DNA of 64,000 bases from Acanthosepion esculentum (taxonomy: Eukaryota > Mollusca > Cephalopoda > Sepiida > Sepiidae): positions 62,116,602 to 62,180,601 of the forward strand of contig OZ038500.1 of assembly GCA_964036315.1 (NCBI GenBank), given 5' to 3'. Below the pieces are notes generated by a model. It was not told where the DNA came from and did no database searches. It saw nothing but the letters and a program-made list of their open reading frames with translations. Below are positions 23,281 to 33,385 of this stretch, one piece after another (position 1 is the stretch's first letter; the number at the start of each line of letters is the position of its first letter). The position numbers and the translations under genes are program-made.

Positions 23281-23799
23281 CTACCATGTTTTTTTTTTCT
23301 TTTTCTTTTCTTGTTTTTTCAATTCTTGATCTCTTTAGTATGCATCAAAAACTGGGAAGGGACCTGCTACATGCTCATAAGTTAACAAAATGAAAGACAA
23401 ATGTCACATCAAGAAATAAGAACATGATCTCTGTTTCCCATATTATATATAGATGTTTTATTCAGGGTTTCAGTTGCTTGCCTAGGTGGGTAGGTAGGTT
23501 ATACTTTGGACAACTTCTATGTTGATCACTTAGATCAACTCCTCACCCATCTACACAACATGTGACTGGTAATGCAAATGGGTGACGTCAGAACCATGAA
23601 ATGGACAATTTTATCTCCTGTCAACAGGTGACCCCAATTGATCCCAAGATTTTTAATATAGCCCAGCACCCACATACACCCTATTTTCAGTTTTGTTGTC
23701 ACTTGATTTCCGAAAGCCCTCATCCACTACTTTCCCCATTTATCTTCACTCAAAGGGGATGCCACTGAGAAAACTAGACTTCAAAAATACTTGAGATCA

Positions 23800-24002
23800 C
23801 TATTTACATTATTCGGACTATTGTCCTCATCTTTGTCGCCATATTTATTGCAACGTTTCGGCCGTTGTACACTCTGGCCTTCTTCAGGTGGTTGGAATGC
23901 AGAGCTGAACCCATTGTATTAAATATGGCGACAAAGATGAGGACAATAGTCCGAATAATGTAAATAGTGTACATAATGCCTCATCTCAGAAATATAGACA
24001 GG
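23800..24002. mobile_element. Inverted-dimer SINE-derived fold-back element, copy 1
   Basis: Left arm TATTTACATTATTCGGACTA...TTCTTCAGGTGGTTGG is the reverse complement of the tRNA-SINE 3' half. The right arm is the same sequence in + orientation (ATGGCGACAAAGATGAGGAC...ATAATGTAAATAG), followed by a tail GTACATAATGCC...TCTCAGAAATATAGACAG. The unit is flanked by the 12-bp direct repeat TACTTGAGATCA at 23788-23799 and 24003-24014. Confidence 0.85.
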
Positions 24003-24618
24003 TACTTGAGATCAAAATAAAACTAAATCTTCCTTTTCTACATAGGTCTTCATAGAATCACAGTAAATGATAACTCTCATCTGAGAAATTCAGACAGAAA
24101 CTAAGTTTATTCTATTTAGTCAAACCAACAGTGATTTGAAAATTCTTTTTATATTCATCAACTGGTTGACATTCCCCACCCACTCCCAGAGCCTGCCCTT
24201 TGTCGATCTTTTTCTTTTTTTTTTTTTGTATCTTTTTGTCACACAAAATATTTTATGCAATAGTTATTTTAATTATTAAGTTTTGAATGCTACTGCAATA
24301 TAACTGTAATGACTGTTTATTGTTTTATTTTATCATCATTGTTGTTTGTTTTATTGTGCCTAATTTATATATTAAACTTTTTGAGCCTTGTGGTCTGGTG
24401 CTACAGAATCTCAAACAAAGAACTGTGCCAAATATCAGAAACAACATCACTTGAAGATTTTCAACAACAGCAACAACTACAATTGATAGCACATGTCAGT
24501 CAGAAGAGAAAATAATGACATAATCATGTTATTGACTTTCCACACTACTTTACACAAAAGGTTAGGAAAGAAACTTACAATACTGAAGAGAGTGATAACA
24601 GTGAACTTCAGAAAACTA

Positions 24619-24968
24619 CAGTATTTACATTAGTCGGACTATTGTCCTCATCTTTGTCGCCATATTTGTCACAACGTTTCGGCCGTTGTACACTCCGGCC
24701 TTCTTCAGGTGGTTGGAATTTCGAACTTTATTTCGATCACTGGGGTAGACTGTTCTAGTTCCACGAGCCATGTTTGATGGATGTCAGTTATCAGTTATCT
24801 CCTGCTAATTTTCCCTAAAGGGTGCGGTTCGAAATTCCAACCGCCTGAAGAAGGCCGGAGCGTACAACGGCCGAAACATTGTGACAAATATGGCGACAAA
24901 GATGAGGACAATAGTCCGACTAATGTAAATCCTGTACATAATACCTCCTCTCAGAAATATAGACAGAC
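24619..24968. mobile_element. Inverted-dimer fold-back element, copy 2
   Basis: Longest of the four dimers. Left arm 24619-24820 is tRNA-SINE sequence in minus orientation up to the TCAGTTATCTCCTGCTAATT body. Right arm 24821-24968 is the + orientation 3' half with CTGAAGAAGGCCGG...CGGCCGAAAC at 24845-24877 and the CTCAGAAATATAGACAG tail. Flanked by the 13-bp direct repeat CTTCAGAAAACTA at 24606-24618 and 24969-24981. Confidence 0.88.
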
Positions 24969-25265
24969 CTTCAGAAAACTATTTTCCAGAAAAATTGTTT
25001 TAATAGAAAAAATTTATAAATTTCCACTAGGAGTAGCAATAACTGCTCAGTTAATGAATGTTGAATCTTTTCTTATAAGGAAATATTACCATCATAGATA
25101 GGAATGTATGCATGGAAAAAGAAAATCTTTTTATATAGGGTTGATACAGTACTGTTTCAAGCATCTATGAGGGGCTTGGAAGATATCCCCCTAGAGTTGA
25201 GGGTTGACTGGATTATGCTTTATTTTTATTATATTTATCATGCAATAAATTCTTTTTCATTCTAG

Positions 25266-25396
25266 GGCGTCGTTTTAACATTAGTTTTGGTTCTTTGTGG
25301 AGCTGCTTCAAGAAATGGATTGATGCCAGGCAAGATGTTTTGTTCCCAACCCCAGTGAGAGGTTTTATTAAATTGCTTACCAGAGCAGACAGAAAG
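25266..25396 (+). CDS. TMEM245: TMEM245 exon c
   Basis: Exon of 131 nt with acceptor TTCTAG and donor AAG|GTATTT. It reads (W)RRFNISFGSLWSCFKKWID, then FPTPVRGFIKLLTRADRK. It is a basic, probably amphipathic stretch between membrane segments and leaves phase 0. The position just after KKLW and before a hydrophobic exon fits the vertebrate TMEM245 order. Confidence 0.85.
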
Positions 25397-25555
25397 GTAT
25401 TTACTTACCCTCATTGTATGTTATTAATTTAGCAGCTGTATGCAACTCATTTCTCAGAGAATGATTAAAAATGGCTTCAAGCAAATGAATCTGCTAGGTC
25501 AGGGGTCTTAAGCTCAAGGACTTAAGAGAGCTATTAGATGCTGGCAGGGTCCTGG

Positions 25556-25680
25556 GTATTGATGATAAACTACATCCAATAGCAAGGCCTCTGGTCGAGA
25601 GATTGAAGGTCTTAATTGCTGTTGTTCCCATGTCCACCTTGACCCAGGGTGGTAGCACCTGTTAGGGTCCCAGCTATGGT
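25556..25680 (+). repeat. GGTAGCACCT dispersed repeat, copy 2
   Basis: Same block order as 5450-5605 (GATGATAAACTACATCCAAT, TTAATTGCTGTTGTTCCC, GGTGGTAGCACCT, GGGTCCCAGCTATGG). The following 25690-25860 matches 5606-5830 and 54590-54800. Confidence 0.75.
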
Positions 25681-26029
25681 GAACTCCCAAACAAAAAACA
25701 AACACTATGAAAATATAAAAATACCAGCAACATATTTTTATATATAAAAAAAAAAAATGACCAAAAATACATTTTATCTGTAGTTGCAGGCATACAATTG
25801 CATTCAAAATATTTAGATTTCGTTATTAAATAAAACATAGAGGTTGATATGCTGCTAAAATGCTAAGGGAGAGGTGCAGTAGCCATAAGCAAAATTTTCC
25901 TGTTTTGCTTAGCTTTTCAGTAACAAAGGAATAATACTTAAATGGTTTACATTTCATGTGTTAGTGATGTGTGCGTGTGTAAAAATTTCATATAGAGTAT
26001 ATCTGTAAAAGGACAATATGAAAAGGGAC

Positions 26030-26370
26030 AAAAGGTTGGTTGGTTGTTTTGTTTTATGGCACATCAACCTCAGTGGGTCATTTAATGCCAACAAAATTTT
26101 GAAATAGATTCATACCGGTTTGTTTTGTTTTACAGCATATCAACCTCAATTGGTTATTTAATGCTGACAAAATTTTTATTGCTGGTAATATGTTTTTCTT
26201 CAAAAATCTATTTCTGGCAATATTTTTCCTTGAAGAAATCTATAGCTGGTCATATTTTTTTCAAAGAATGTATAAGCTGTTTGTATTGTCGGTATTTTTT
26301 TATTTTTTTTAAGTATTGCTGATAATAATTTTTCCTTAAAAAATTATTGCTGGTAATACTTTTTTTTATT
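26030..26370. repeat. Tandem-duplicated dispersed repeat (GTTTTGTTTTATGGCACATC)
   Basis: GTTTTGTTTTATGGCACATC...GGTCATTTAATGCCAACAAA at 26047-26095 is repeated as TTTGTTTTACAGCATATCAA...ATTTAATGCTGACAAA at 26123-26172. The following 200 bp are a series of ~35-bp TTGCTGGTAAT/ATTTTTCTT units. The inverse motif (ATGCCATAAAACAAAATAAA) occurs at 5799-5818 and 54774-54795. Confidence 0.6.
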
Positions 26371-26436
26371 ACAAAGTATTTTTGGTATTAAAACCTATTT
26401 TTACACAAGTTTGGGTGCTAACTATTTGCCGACAAC

Positions 26437-26600
26437 TGGGACCCTAACAGGTGCTACCACCCCAGGTCAGGGTGGACCTGGGAACACCAGCAATTAAGAG
26501 GTGGTTCCGCGCTCCTCAAAACCTCCTGATCAGAGGCCTTGCTGCTGGACATAGTTTATCATCTTACCCAGGACGCGGATGTAGTTTATCATCATGCCCA
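26437..26600 (-). repeat. GGTAGCACCT dispersed repeat, copy 3 (minus)
   Basis: CTGGGACCCTAACAGGTGCT...GTTTATCATC is the reverse complement of the block at 5450-5605. The GTTTATCATC end is duplicated. Confidence 0.75.
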
Positions 26601-26700
26601 AGACAGAAAGACAAAAGGAAAACTTATCTAAGTCAACTTGTTTTGTCCTATGAGGGACTTTATCAAGGCAAATGCAAGGATTTTATTTTGTGACAAATAT
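26600..26700 (-). repeat. TTGATAAAGTCC...GGAC repeat
   Basis: On the minus strand GCCTTGATAAAGTCCCTCAT is followed by AGGACAAAAC. The GTCC and GGAC can pair around CUCAUA. Related copies are at 8330-8385 and 61900-61965 (both minus). Confidence 0.6.
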
Positions 26701-26788
26701 TTATATAAAAGAGCAAAAATGTTATTGGTCTTTCAAAATTATTTTATAACACATAAATCAATCTCAATGCAAAATAATTTAAATACTA

Positions 26789-26792
<4 letters not shown>

Positions 26793-26835
<43 letters not shown>
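26793..26835. repeat. (AT)n microsatellite
   Basis: About 21 uninterrupted AT units. Confidence 0.95.
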
Positions 26836-26840
<5 letters not shown>

Positions 26841-27019
26841 ACAAAACAAATACCTCCTACTCACTTTTATTTATTAGGCATTGAACTGTATCACTCCCTG
26901 TCCATGAACTTGCCTGATTTTTCCACCAATCCAATCTGATAAATATTCATGAGCACCCCAATACCAAAAATTGATTGTACCACCTTCATGATGATGTTAT
27001 ATATAGGAAAGAATGCTCA

Positions 27020-27169
27020 ACATCAGATATAGATAGTGTGGACAAAAATCAACACTGCCTGATGACTCAGATTCCCATTTTCTGATGATGCCTGAGATGT
27101 GAAACAAAACCATGCAGTGTTGATTCTTATGCCCACATATTATATATATTTTATGTAAGTCAGAGAGGG

Positions 27170-27202
<33 letters not shown>
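27020..27202. repeat. Fold-back repeat followed by (GT)n
   Basis: ATCAACACTGCCTGATGACT and CATGCAGTGTTGATTCTTAT are opposed copies around CTGATGATGCCTGAGATGTG at 27082-27101. (GT)n lies at 27173-27202. Confidence 0.7.
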
Positions 27203-27203
<1 letters not shown>

Positions 27204-27214
27204 TTTCTCTGTGT

Positions 27215-27400
27215 TCTTTCCAAGAACTTCCACTTTGTGGAACAGACTCCCATCTTAGTGCTTTCCTGAACACTAAAATCTTAAACTTTTCAAGTCAAGG
27301 GTCAGTCATTATCTTTCCTGATAATCTTCATTTCCTGCCATGTTCTCTTGCACTTATATAACATACCTCATTCATTATTACCACTTTTACCATAACTGTT
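27215..27400 (+). pseudogene. LINE terminal remnant (EYCCHIW family)
   Basis: Frameshifted RTSTLWN...DSHLSAFLNTKILNF...SVIIFPDNLHFLPC. Same terminal motif as 3760-4065. It is followed directly by a different LINE 3' end at 27405. Confidence 0.55.
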
Positions 27401-27404
27401 GCCA

Positions 27405-27925
27405 TATCTAGTCTGGTGCTGCTGCTGTACATCTCGAGATTCTTGACAAAATCCAAAGATCTGTAATGTAATCAACCCTGACCAGGCATCTCAACTTCAG
27501 TCACCATCTCACCGACGCGACGTGGCTTCCCTCCATCTTTGCTATAAATATTTTCATGGCAACTGCTCTGATGAGCTTTTTTCCCCGATGCCCCAAACAC
27601 ATGAATTTAAGCGTGCTACTAGATTGGCATCTCGGTCACACCCTTTTACTGTTGAAATAACGAAATGCAACCGCCACTTCTATTCCAACAGTTTCTTTCC
27701 TTGCACTTCCCACCTGTGAAACTCCCTTCCATTTACTTGCTTCCCTGATAACTACAATCTTCAAAAATTTAAATGCAATATCAATCACTATCTTCTGTCT
27801 TCTTTAATCCCATTCATCTTTGTATTGTCCTCAACCCTCCCTATTCTCAGTTTTCACTTTCACTTACCCACTGCATACTAGTGACATTCCTGCCTTGCTT
27901 GTGGTGAAATGATTTAAAACAACAA
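27405..27925 (+). pseudogene. LINE RT C-terminus and 3' end
   Basis: Reads SGAAAVHLEILDKIQR, then in broken frames SLHLCYKYFHGNCSDEL, FKRATRLASRSHPFTVE, FYSNSFFPCTSHL and ends near a TTGCTTGTGGTGAAATGATT 3' terminus. This is the C-terminal region of a CR1/L2/Jockey-like LINE. Related copies: 29950-30720(-), 55140-55615(+), 55758-56120(-), 58200-58480(+), 59245-60035(-), 63690-63830(+). Confidence 0.85.
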
Positions 27926-28122
27926 AACAAAAAAAAAAACTTTCTACCCTGAGGTTTGTATTGAGTAAATTGTATTAAAAATGTGTTTTTCTGTGTTGGT
28001 TTTTGTATGTAACTTTATTTTCTTAATAATTTTGCTAAAAGTTTCTGTTTAAATCTCTTATTTAAGGTATTATTTAATATTTATGCTCACATAAACCATT
28101 TTTTTTTCTTTTAATCCTCCAG

Positions 28123-28227
28123 TTGATCTCTATCCTGGAACAATCCCTCGACAGTGCCACAAGTGTCCTCTTTATTCTGGTTTTGTTATTTGGAACAGCT
28201 TTATTTACATTCTTCTTTGTTTTCCAA
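28123..28227 (+). CDS. TMEM245: TMEM245 exon d (membrane segment)
   Basis: Exon of 105 nt, exactly 35 codons, phase 0 on both sides, acceptor CCTCCAG and donor CAA|GTAAGT. It reads LISILEQSLDSATS and then a 20-residue hydrophobic helix beginning VLFILVLLFGTALFTFF. This is the membrane segment that precedes the conserved VHxES region of TMEM245. Confidence 0.88.
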
Positions 28228-29949
28228 GTAAGTCCCTTTTCTTATTTATCTCATCTAAATGGACATTTTATTCCAAACATAAATGCAATTTTTGTCTGAA
28301 TTTCTGGGATGAGGAGTTATTATTTATTTCTAAAACATAAAAACCTAGTTAGTAGGAATAGAAAGTTGTATAAGGCATAATCACAACTCAAACCACTGCA
28401 TATAATTTTAAAGTACAAACATTTATTACAGTATACAGAAAATGAAAACAATACAAAAAATTTACTTATAAGGCTTGCACAAAAAAAATTTCCTTTTGTG
28501 CACCTTATGAATAATTAAGGTAGGATAACACCTCCAGCATATGACAGAAAAGATTACACCTTTTAAAAATGAAAAAAAAAAACAGGAAAAATTTGAGGAA
28601 GCACAAGGCAGAAAATACAAAAAGCACACCCACCTAATTTCTTCAACTGAATATTGAATAATAATGTCTCAACACAAAGGGGCTTTGTGGTTTCAACAGG
28701 TTGTCATAAGGACTTTATCTAGTCCTTTACTGAAAAGTTCAACTTGGTTTTGTTCAAATTCTTCTCTGGCAGATGCTGAAAGGAATTTTCTGTCTTGGGA
28801 CTTGAATCAGCTTTCCGGTTGAGATTTAGCTGTTGGGTCTTTCTTTTTCCATAATGATTTATGACTCCTCCGGTTGGACTAACCCTCTGGTACTGAGGTG
28901 TGGGTACTTCAATGCCTTCTCCTCAACAATTAATTACTTTCTGAGGCTATCTGCTAACCATGCTTCTTTTATTCAAGAGGATCACAGAAGGCTCTATCTA
29001 CGTTTTCTAAAGGGCTTAACAGCACATTTCTCATTGGCCAGTAAATATGAAAACATATTTTTTTTCCATAAATTCAAAAATGAATCTGCAACAATTAATA
29101 AAGAAATAATTTTGGCAGTTCTTTAACCACAAATTCTAAAACATATTTTCACACAACTGTAACAAGGTTCAATGCCTTTATGGCATAAAATTTAGCAGCA
29201 TGTTTAACCATTATCCTTCTAACTTCAATTTAAAAGGAAACCTTTTCCTTTCATATATCTAAACTACAATTATAAACTATGGTTTTGGAAAGTGAAAATT
29301 TCACTTATATGTACTTGTTTTGTTTTTAATTGAAATCAAAAAAGTTAACTGACACCAGAAGGATAGTGGTTAAAATAAAAAGGTAGAAAATATGTGAATA
29401 TTATGTCAATAGCTCAATTTTTATTTTATTAAGACTCAGATTTTCTTTAGCTCAAAATTCTTTGATGTCAAAGAAAGTTTAATATGCAAAATCAAGCAGA
29501 TGTCAGATGCAGAAACCAATGTTTAAAATCATACAAGAAAACTAAGTTATATCTTTAGTCAAATGAAAACATTTTCAAGGTTTTCATTTGAAATCAAGAA
29601 TGCACAAAATTTAAATGGCCACAAAATAAGAAAAAAAGGAATGTGTCAATTTAAACGGATATCTTCTTTTTTCTTCCATATATCTAAACTATATAAACTG
29701 ATTTTGGAAGGTGAATATTTCATTGAAATAAGGTGAAAATTTTCCGAGTTTTCATCTGAAACCAAGAAAATACAAACTTTAAACAAAATGGTCACAATAT
29801 ATAGGAAAAAAGAATTTATTTATACATGTTTCATTATTGTTAATAACTGCCTTCCGACAGTTAAATTTCATAAGACTTATTATTGTTAAGGTCTTTTGAT
29901 TTACAGGAAAAGAATTTATTAGAATTAATATTTTTTTTTTTTTTTTTTT

Positions 29950-30720
29950 TTTTTTAAGCTTATCACCCCAAGCAAGGCTGGAGGCCACTAGCACGCAAGG
30001 GGTTACAGAAGGTTTGGAGGAAGAGCAGATAGGAGTGGTAAAAGAGAGGATGTGGAGAAAGATAGTGGATCGATCAAGGCAAGGGGGTTACAGAAGATTT
30101 GGAGCGAGAGCAGATAGGAATGAAAAATGAAAGGATGTGGAGAAGGGAAGTGGATAGATCAAGGCAACTGGAGATGTCGATTGACGTTACACTGAAATAG
30201 TTGGAGATTGTATTTGTCAGGGAAACAGGAATGCGAGACATGAAGCTATTGGAGTAGAAGAGATGTCTACATCTAACAGTTTCAACGGTGAAGGGGTGGG
30301 AATGGGATGCCAGCCTCGTAGGACGTTTAAATTCATGAGGCCTAGGAACCAGTGAAAGCAGCTCCTCGGAGCAATTACCATGAAAGTATTTGTAAAAAAG
30401 ACAGAGCGAGGCAACGTCGCGTCTGTGAGAGAGCGACTGCAGACGAGATGACAGATCAGGGCTAATTACATTGCATATCCATCTCTGGATCTTATCAAGA
30501 ACCCTGAGGCAAACAGCAGGGGCTCCAGACCATATACGGCAGCAATACTCCATGCAAGGGCGAATGGTCGATTTTATTAAAATGTTTCTAAAAACTCCAG
30601 ATTATGTGGTAATCAGATATTGCAAGATCTGGGAAAAAATAGGCATGGAATTTTGGGAAATGTCAAGGTTTTCAATCTTTTCAGATGTGATCTTTGTTGT
30701 TTGAGACCAATTGTAGAAAC
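29950..30720 (-). pseudogene. LINE RT C-terminus, best-preserved copy
   Basis: A 159-codon open stretch on the minus strand (30553 to 30074) reads MEYCCRIWSGAPAVCLRVLD, RRDVASLCLFYKYFHGNCSE, HEFKRPTRLASHSHPF. To the right, in other frames, come VFRNILIKSTIRPCMEYC and WSQTTKITSEKIEN. It covers the region after the RT palm up to the 3' end (CTTATCACCCCAAGCAAGG at 29957, the reverse of CCTTGCTTGGGGTGA). The catalytic part is absent. The poly-T at 29930-29955 is the A-rich tail seen from the other strand. Confidence 0.88.
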
Positions 30721-30759
30721 AACCCACCTTTTTTTTTCTTTTTCAATAATGTACAAGCC

Positions 30760-31225
30760 ACTCTAGGTAGAGGGTTACAGACTAAGAGGTATAGTTTATG
30801 AAGATATGTGGGAAAGACAACAGTTACCACTATACTTGAATTGATTAAAATTGTAGTGATCAGGAAACCATCCTCTTGAGAGTCAGTTCTGCAAAGTAGT
30901 CGTTCTTGAGAAGAATCTGTTCAAGTGGAACTTACATCTCACCAATGGAATACAAAGGGAATGAGGTTGTTTCACTTCAATGCGAAGATTAAAACTGATA
31001 GAACTAGGGAATGTAGTTCATCTGAACACTTTCCATGGAAATAGCAATAGAGTAGCAAAAAGCTTGCAAGATTTCATCTGTGAGAAATGGGGTTGTAGAG
31101 TGGGAAATAATTCATCACCCACAAGGCAGCATAGATTCTAATGAGACTGAGCAGTTCTTGCCTATATATGGCAGCAGTACTCTATTTTAAGCCTAATCTG
31201 GCTCTTGTAAAGGATAGCAGTTGGA
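30760..31225 (-). pseudogene. LINE RT C-terminus remnant, EYCCHIW family
   Basis: Minus strand gives, in broken frames, LFPTLQPHF...FRMNYIP...LRIEVKQPHSLCIPLVRCKF, HLNRFFSRTT and DHYNFNQFKYSGN. Same family as 13490-17165 and 39520-39830. Lies tail-to-head against 29950-30720. Confidence 0.7.
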
Positions 31226-31635
31226 GTCGGGTACTTACTGGAGTGGTACAAGAAACTGACTATTTTTTTTCAGCATCTTTAGCAATAGATCGATAAACTC
31301 AAGCTCTCTTCCTACAAAGAGGTGTTTTATCACCCACTTGAAATCCTCGTAATATGAGGTCTGCTATAATTTTGCAACAAAACTCTCCATGTATATTATA
31401 AAAATATGTCATACAGATATTTGAACCCTAACATAGCACCATAGATGATGTCATGTAAGGGTTCATATATCCACGTTAGCAGTGAATGTGTTAATCAATC
31501 CAGGTATAAATCAACTTACTCATTCAACTCCAGGTATGTATTCCAGCTTATCAGTACAGAAGAACCTCCAAATATTGAGGTCTTCTGTGAGTATAGCTAG
31601 CAAGATTGTATCCATTTCTGGCTTGCTTAGTCCGT

Positions 31636-31702
31636 CATGTAGCACCTAGTTTTCCTCAGTGGTCACTCATCTGAGTACTAGCCAGGTTCAATGTGGCTCT
31701 TC
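31636..31702 (-). mobile_element. Possible truncated 5S-derived SINE
   Basis: Reverse complement contains AGCCACATTGAACCTGGCTA followed by GTACTCAGATGAGTGACCAC and ...TAGGTGCTA, matching the box C half of 5S rRNA as it appears in the copies at 34833, 41780 and 57870. The 5' end of the 5S head is not recognisable. Confidence 0.5.
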
Positions 31703-31888
31703 TATTTGGTGATCAAACAAGAAACAGTGTTTCATCATCATAAGCCAAATATCATCATCATAAGCCAAATTTCATAAACTACATAAAATTACTTTGTTCA
31801 TTTTTCAACCATGTATGCCTCACAGAATTAAATATCTCTGGAAAGTTCTTCTCTGTAGAAAGACTTACTTAGTTTATTCTTCTTTCAG

Positions 31889-31965
31889 GTCCACCAAGAA
31901 AGTATGCATCTTGTACAAGTTACCAGCAATGTGCTGAACAAATCTGTCAACCCTGAAATCAGTCA
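31889..31965 (+). CDS. TMEM245: TMEM245 exon e (VHQES motif)
   Basis: Exon of 77 nt with acceptor TTTCAG and donor CA|GTAAGT, phase 0 to 2. It reads VHQESMHLVQVTSNVLNKS and then VNPEIS. The VHxES...VTSN(V)xN pattern is a conserved signature of TMEM245, which starts an extramembrane segment after the preceding helix. NKS is a possible N-glycosylation sequon. Confidence 0.92.
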
Positions 31966-32756
31966 GTAAGTAATTTTTTTTTTTTAACTTTCATTCAAAT
32001 ATCAGAACTTGAAGAATAGTGAACTGACAAAGTCTAAAGTTGTTTAAATGTTTTGAGATTAAATACTTTCCCAATTATTACTTTTTAGAAGAGTTTATTC
32101 ACCTTATTTTGTTGCTATTGTTGTTGTTGCTTGCTTTTTGTTGTTTATTGGTGTTTTTTGTTTTTAGTATACAGTATGAATCTAATATTATTTAAACTTG
32201 TACCAGATGTATTAATGGTTTACTTACAACAGAAGTCAAAGTTAAAACAAGGAAGACTGTAAATGACTAAAATCGAATGCTTCCTGAATTGCTTCTAGCT
32301 ACATTAAACAGTCTCTAAGCATGTATAATGCAAGTTCAAGCCTCAACAGAATTCTTTATTTCAAAGCAAGCCTCTTACTTAATGCTTGTAGAATGTGAAA
32401 AGCGGCAAGATAAAAGAAAAACTAATCTGAAAATTAATAAGGAAAATAGCAAAATTAAACTAAAAAATTTTAGACACAAGATTTACCCTGCAGAAAGCAT
32501 ATTCCTTATTCTTTTTACAATAAATGAATTATTCAGATGAGTATCTTGACCATTGTTGCTTTGTAGAATATATCAACTGATATATTCTCCAACATTGACC
32601 AATGTTGTGTAATGTTGAATTGTCATTGTCCTGTGACTAATTCAGATATTTGTTGTTCCAGTTTACAATTTCTTTCATTTCGAGTGGATACTTATCCTCA
32701 TATTTGTGGTTTTAGTCACTTTTTTTTTTCTTTTTTTTTTTTACAATCTTTCTTAG
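31966..32756 (+). other. TMEM245: TMEM245 intron (0.8 kb)
   Basis: Short AT-rich intron. A small inverted repeat (AATATATCAACTGATATATT) lies near 32568. No mobile element seen. Confidence 0.85.
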
Positions 32757-32847
32757 GTGGATACCAAATGGTGATGCAATGCAGAAAGCAATGGATTCTA
32801 TGATGGCTAATGCATATCTTTATGGACGTGATTGGATTGCTTCAAAG
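32757..32847 (+). CDS. TMEM245: TMEM245 exon f (YGRDWI motif)
   Basis: Exon of 91 nt after a long T-rich tract and TTCTTAG acceptor, donor AAG|GTAATT. The first base completes the Gln codon left by the previous exon. It reads WIPNGDAMQKAMDSMM and then ANAYLYGRDWIASK. It matches the TMEM245 segment that follows the VHxES exon, where vertebrate proteins have a similar WLP...YGREWI pattern (from memory, not a search). Confidence 0.92.
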
Positions 32848-32987
32848 GTAATTTTATAATAATTTCACTTAAAATACCTAATGAAAGTTTAAAAAAAAAA
32901 AAAAAACCTTATGTGGAGTTATTTTTCCTAAAATTATGGTTTTTAAATAGATTTTTTCATCCACCTGTGTCCTATATATATTTGATA

Positions 32988-33080
32988 GGAAACATTTATA
33001 AATCTAACATGTTTCACTTTTATTAAAGCTTCATCAGAGAATAAAAGTGAAATATGTTAGATTTATAAACATTTCCTATT
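32988..33080. repeat. Inverted repeat, ~38-bp arms
   Basis: AGGAAACATTTATAAATCTA...CACTTTTATT and AATAAAAGTG...TAGATTTATAAACATTTCCT are near-perfect reverse complements around AAAGCTTCATCAGAG. The minus strand contains CTGATGAAGCTTT...GTGAAAC (33011-33037). Confidence 0.9.
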
Positions 33081-33135
33081 TATTCTTTATCCTATCATTG
33101 TCAATTCATATTTGATCTGTATTTCATTCCAATTC

Positions 33136-33136
<1 letters not shown>

Positions 33137-33173
<37 letters not shown>

Positions 33174-33175
33174 GT
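33137..33175. repeat. (AT)n microsatellite
   Basis: AT repeat with one CATAT interruption. Confidence 0.95.
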
Positions 33176-33261
33176 TACATTAAAAATTACTGACAAGTGA
33201 AAGACATTAAGGAACTAAAAATATGTCTACCACTCAGCAACTTACACACCATTTACAATAG

Positions 33262-33385
33262 TACAGGGTGTGTGGTAGAAATACCCCCTACATAACGGTA
33301 AGACATTAGTGGCAATGGTATCTTCATCTAGCTAATGTCTTACCATTATGTGGGAGGTATTTCTGCCACAGCCTGTATAAGCAAA
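33262..33385. repeat. Fold-back element, ~40-bp arms
   Basis: GTGTGGTAGAAATACCCCCT...ACGGTAAGACATTAG pairs with CTAATGTCTTACCATTATGT...GGTATTTCTGCCACA around a ~25-bp loop. Likely a small MITE. Confidence 0.85.

Larger units (their letters stand above)
22796..25265 (+). other. TMEM245: TMEM245 intron (2.5 kb)
   Basis: Contains a TTTC/TTACC pyrimidine tract (23165-23280) and two inverted-dimer repeats. 24015-24600 and 24982-25260 hold nothing recognisable apart from AT-rich sequence. Confidence 0.85.
25397..28122 (+). other. TMEM245: TMEM245 intron (2.7 kb)
   Basis: Filled by dispersed repeats, an (AT)n tract and LINE 3' ends listed separately. 27930-28122 is plain AT-rich intron leading to the CCTCCAG acceptor. 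Confidence 0.85.
28228..31888 (+). other. TMEM245: TMEM245 intron (3.7 kb)
   Basis: GT at 28228 and AG at 31887-31888. 28260-29950 is AT-rich with no element I can identify. 29950-31225 is LINE-derived. 31636-31702 resembles a 5S-SINE fragment. Confidence 0.85.

Noticed and set aside
30074..30553. A functional LINE protein
   Set aside because: Only the C-terminal region is open; the catalytic palm is absent and the neighbouring parts are frameshifted.
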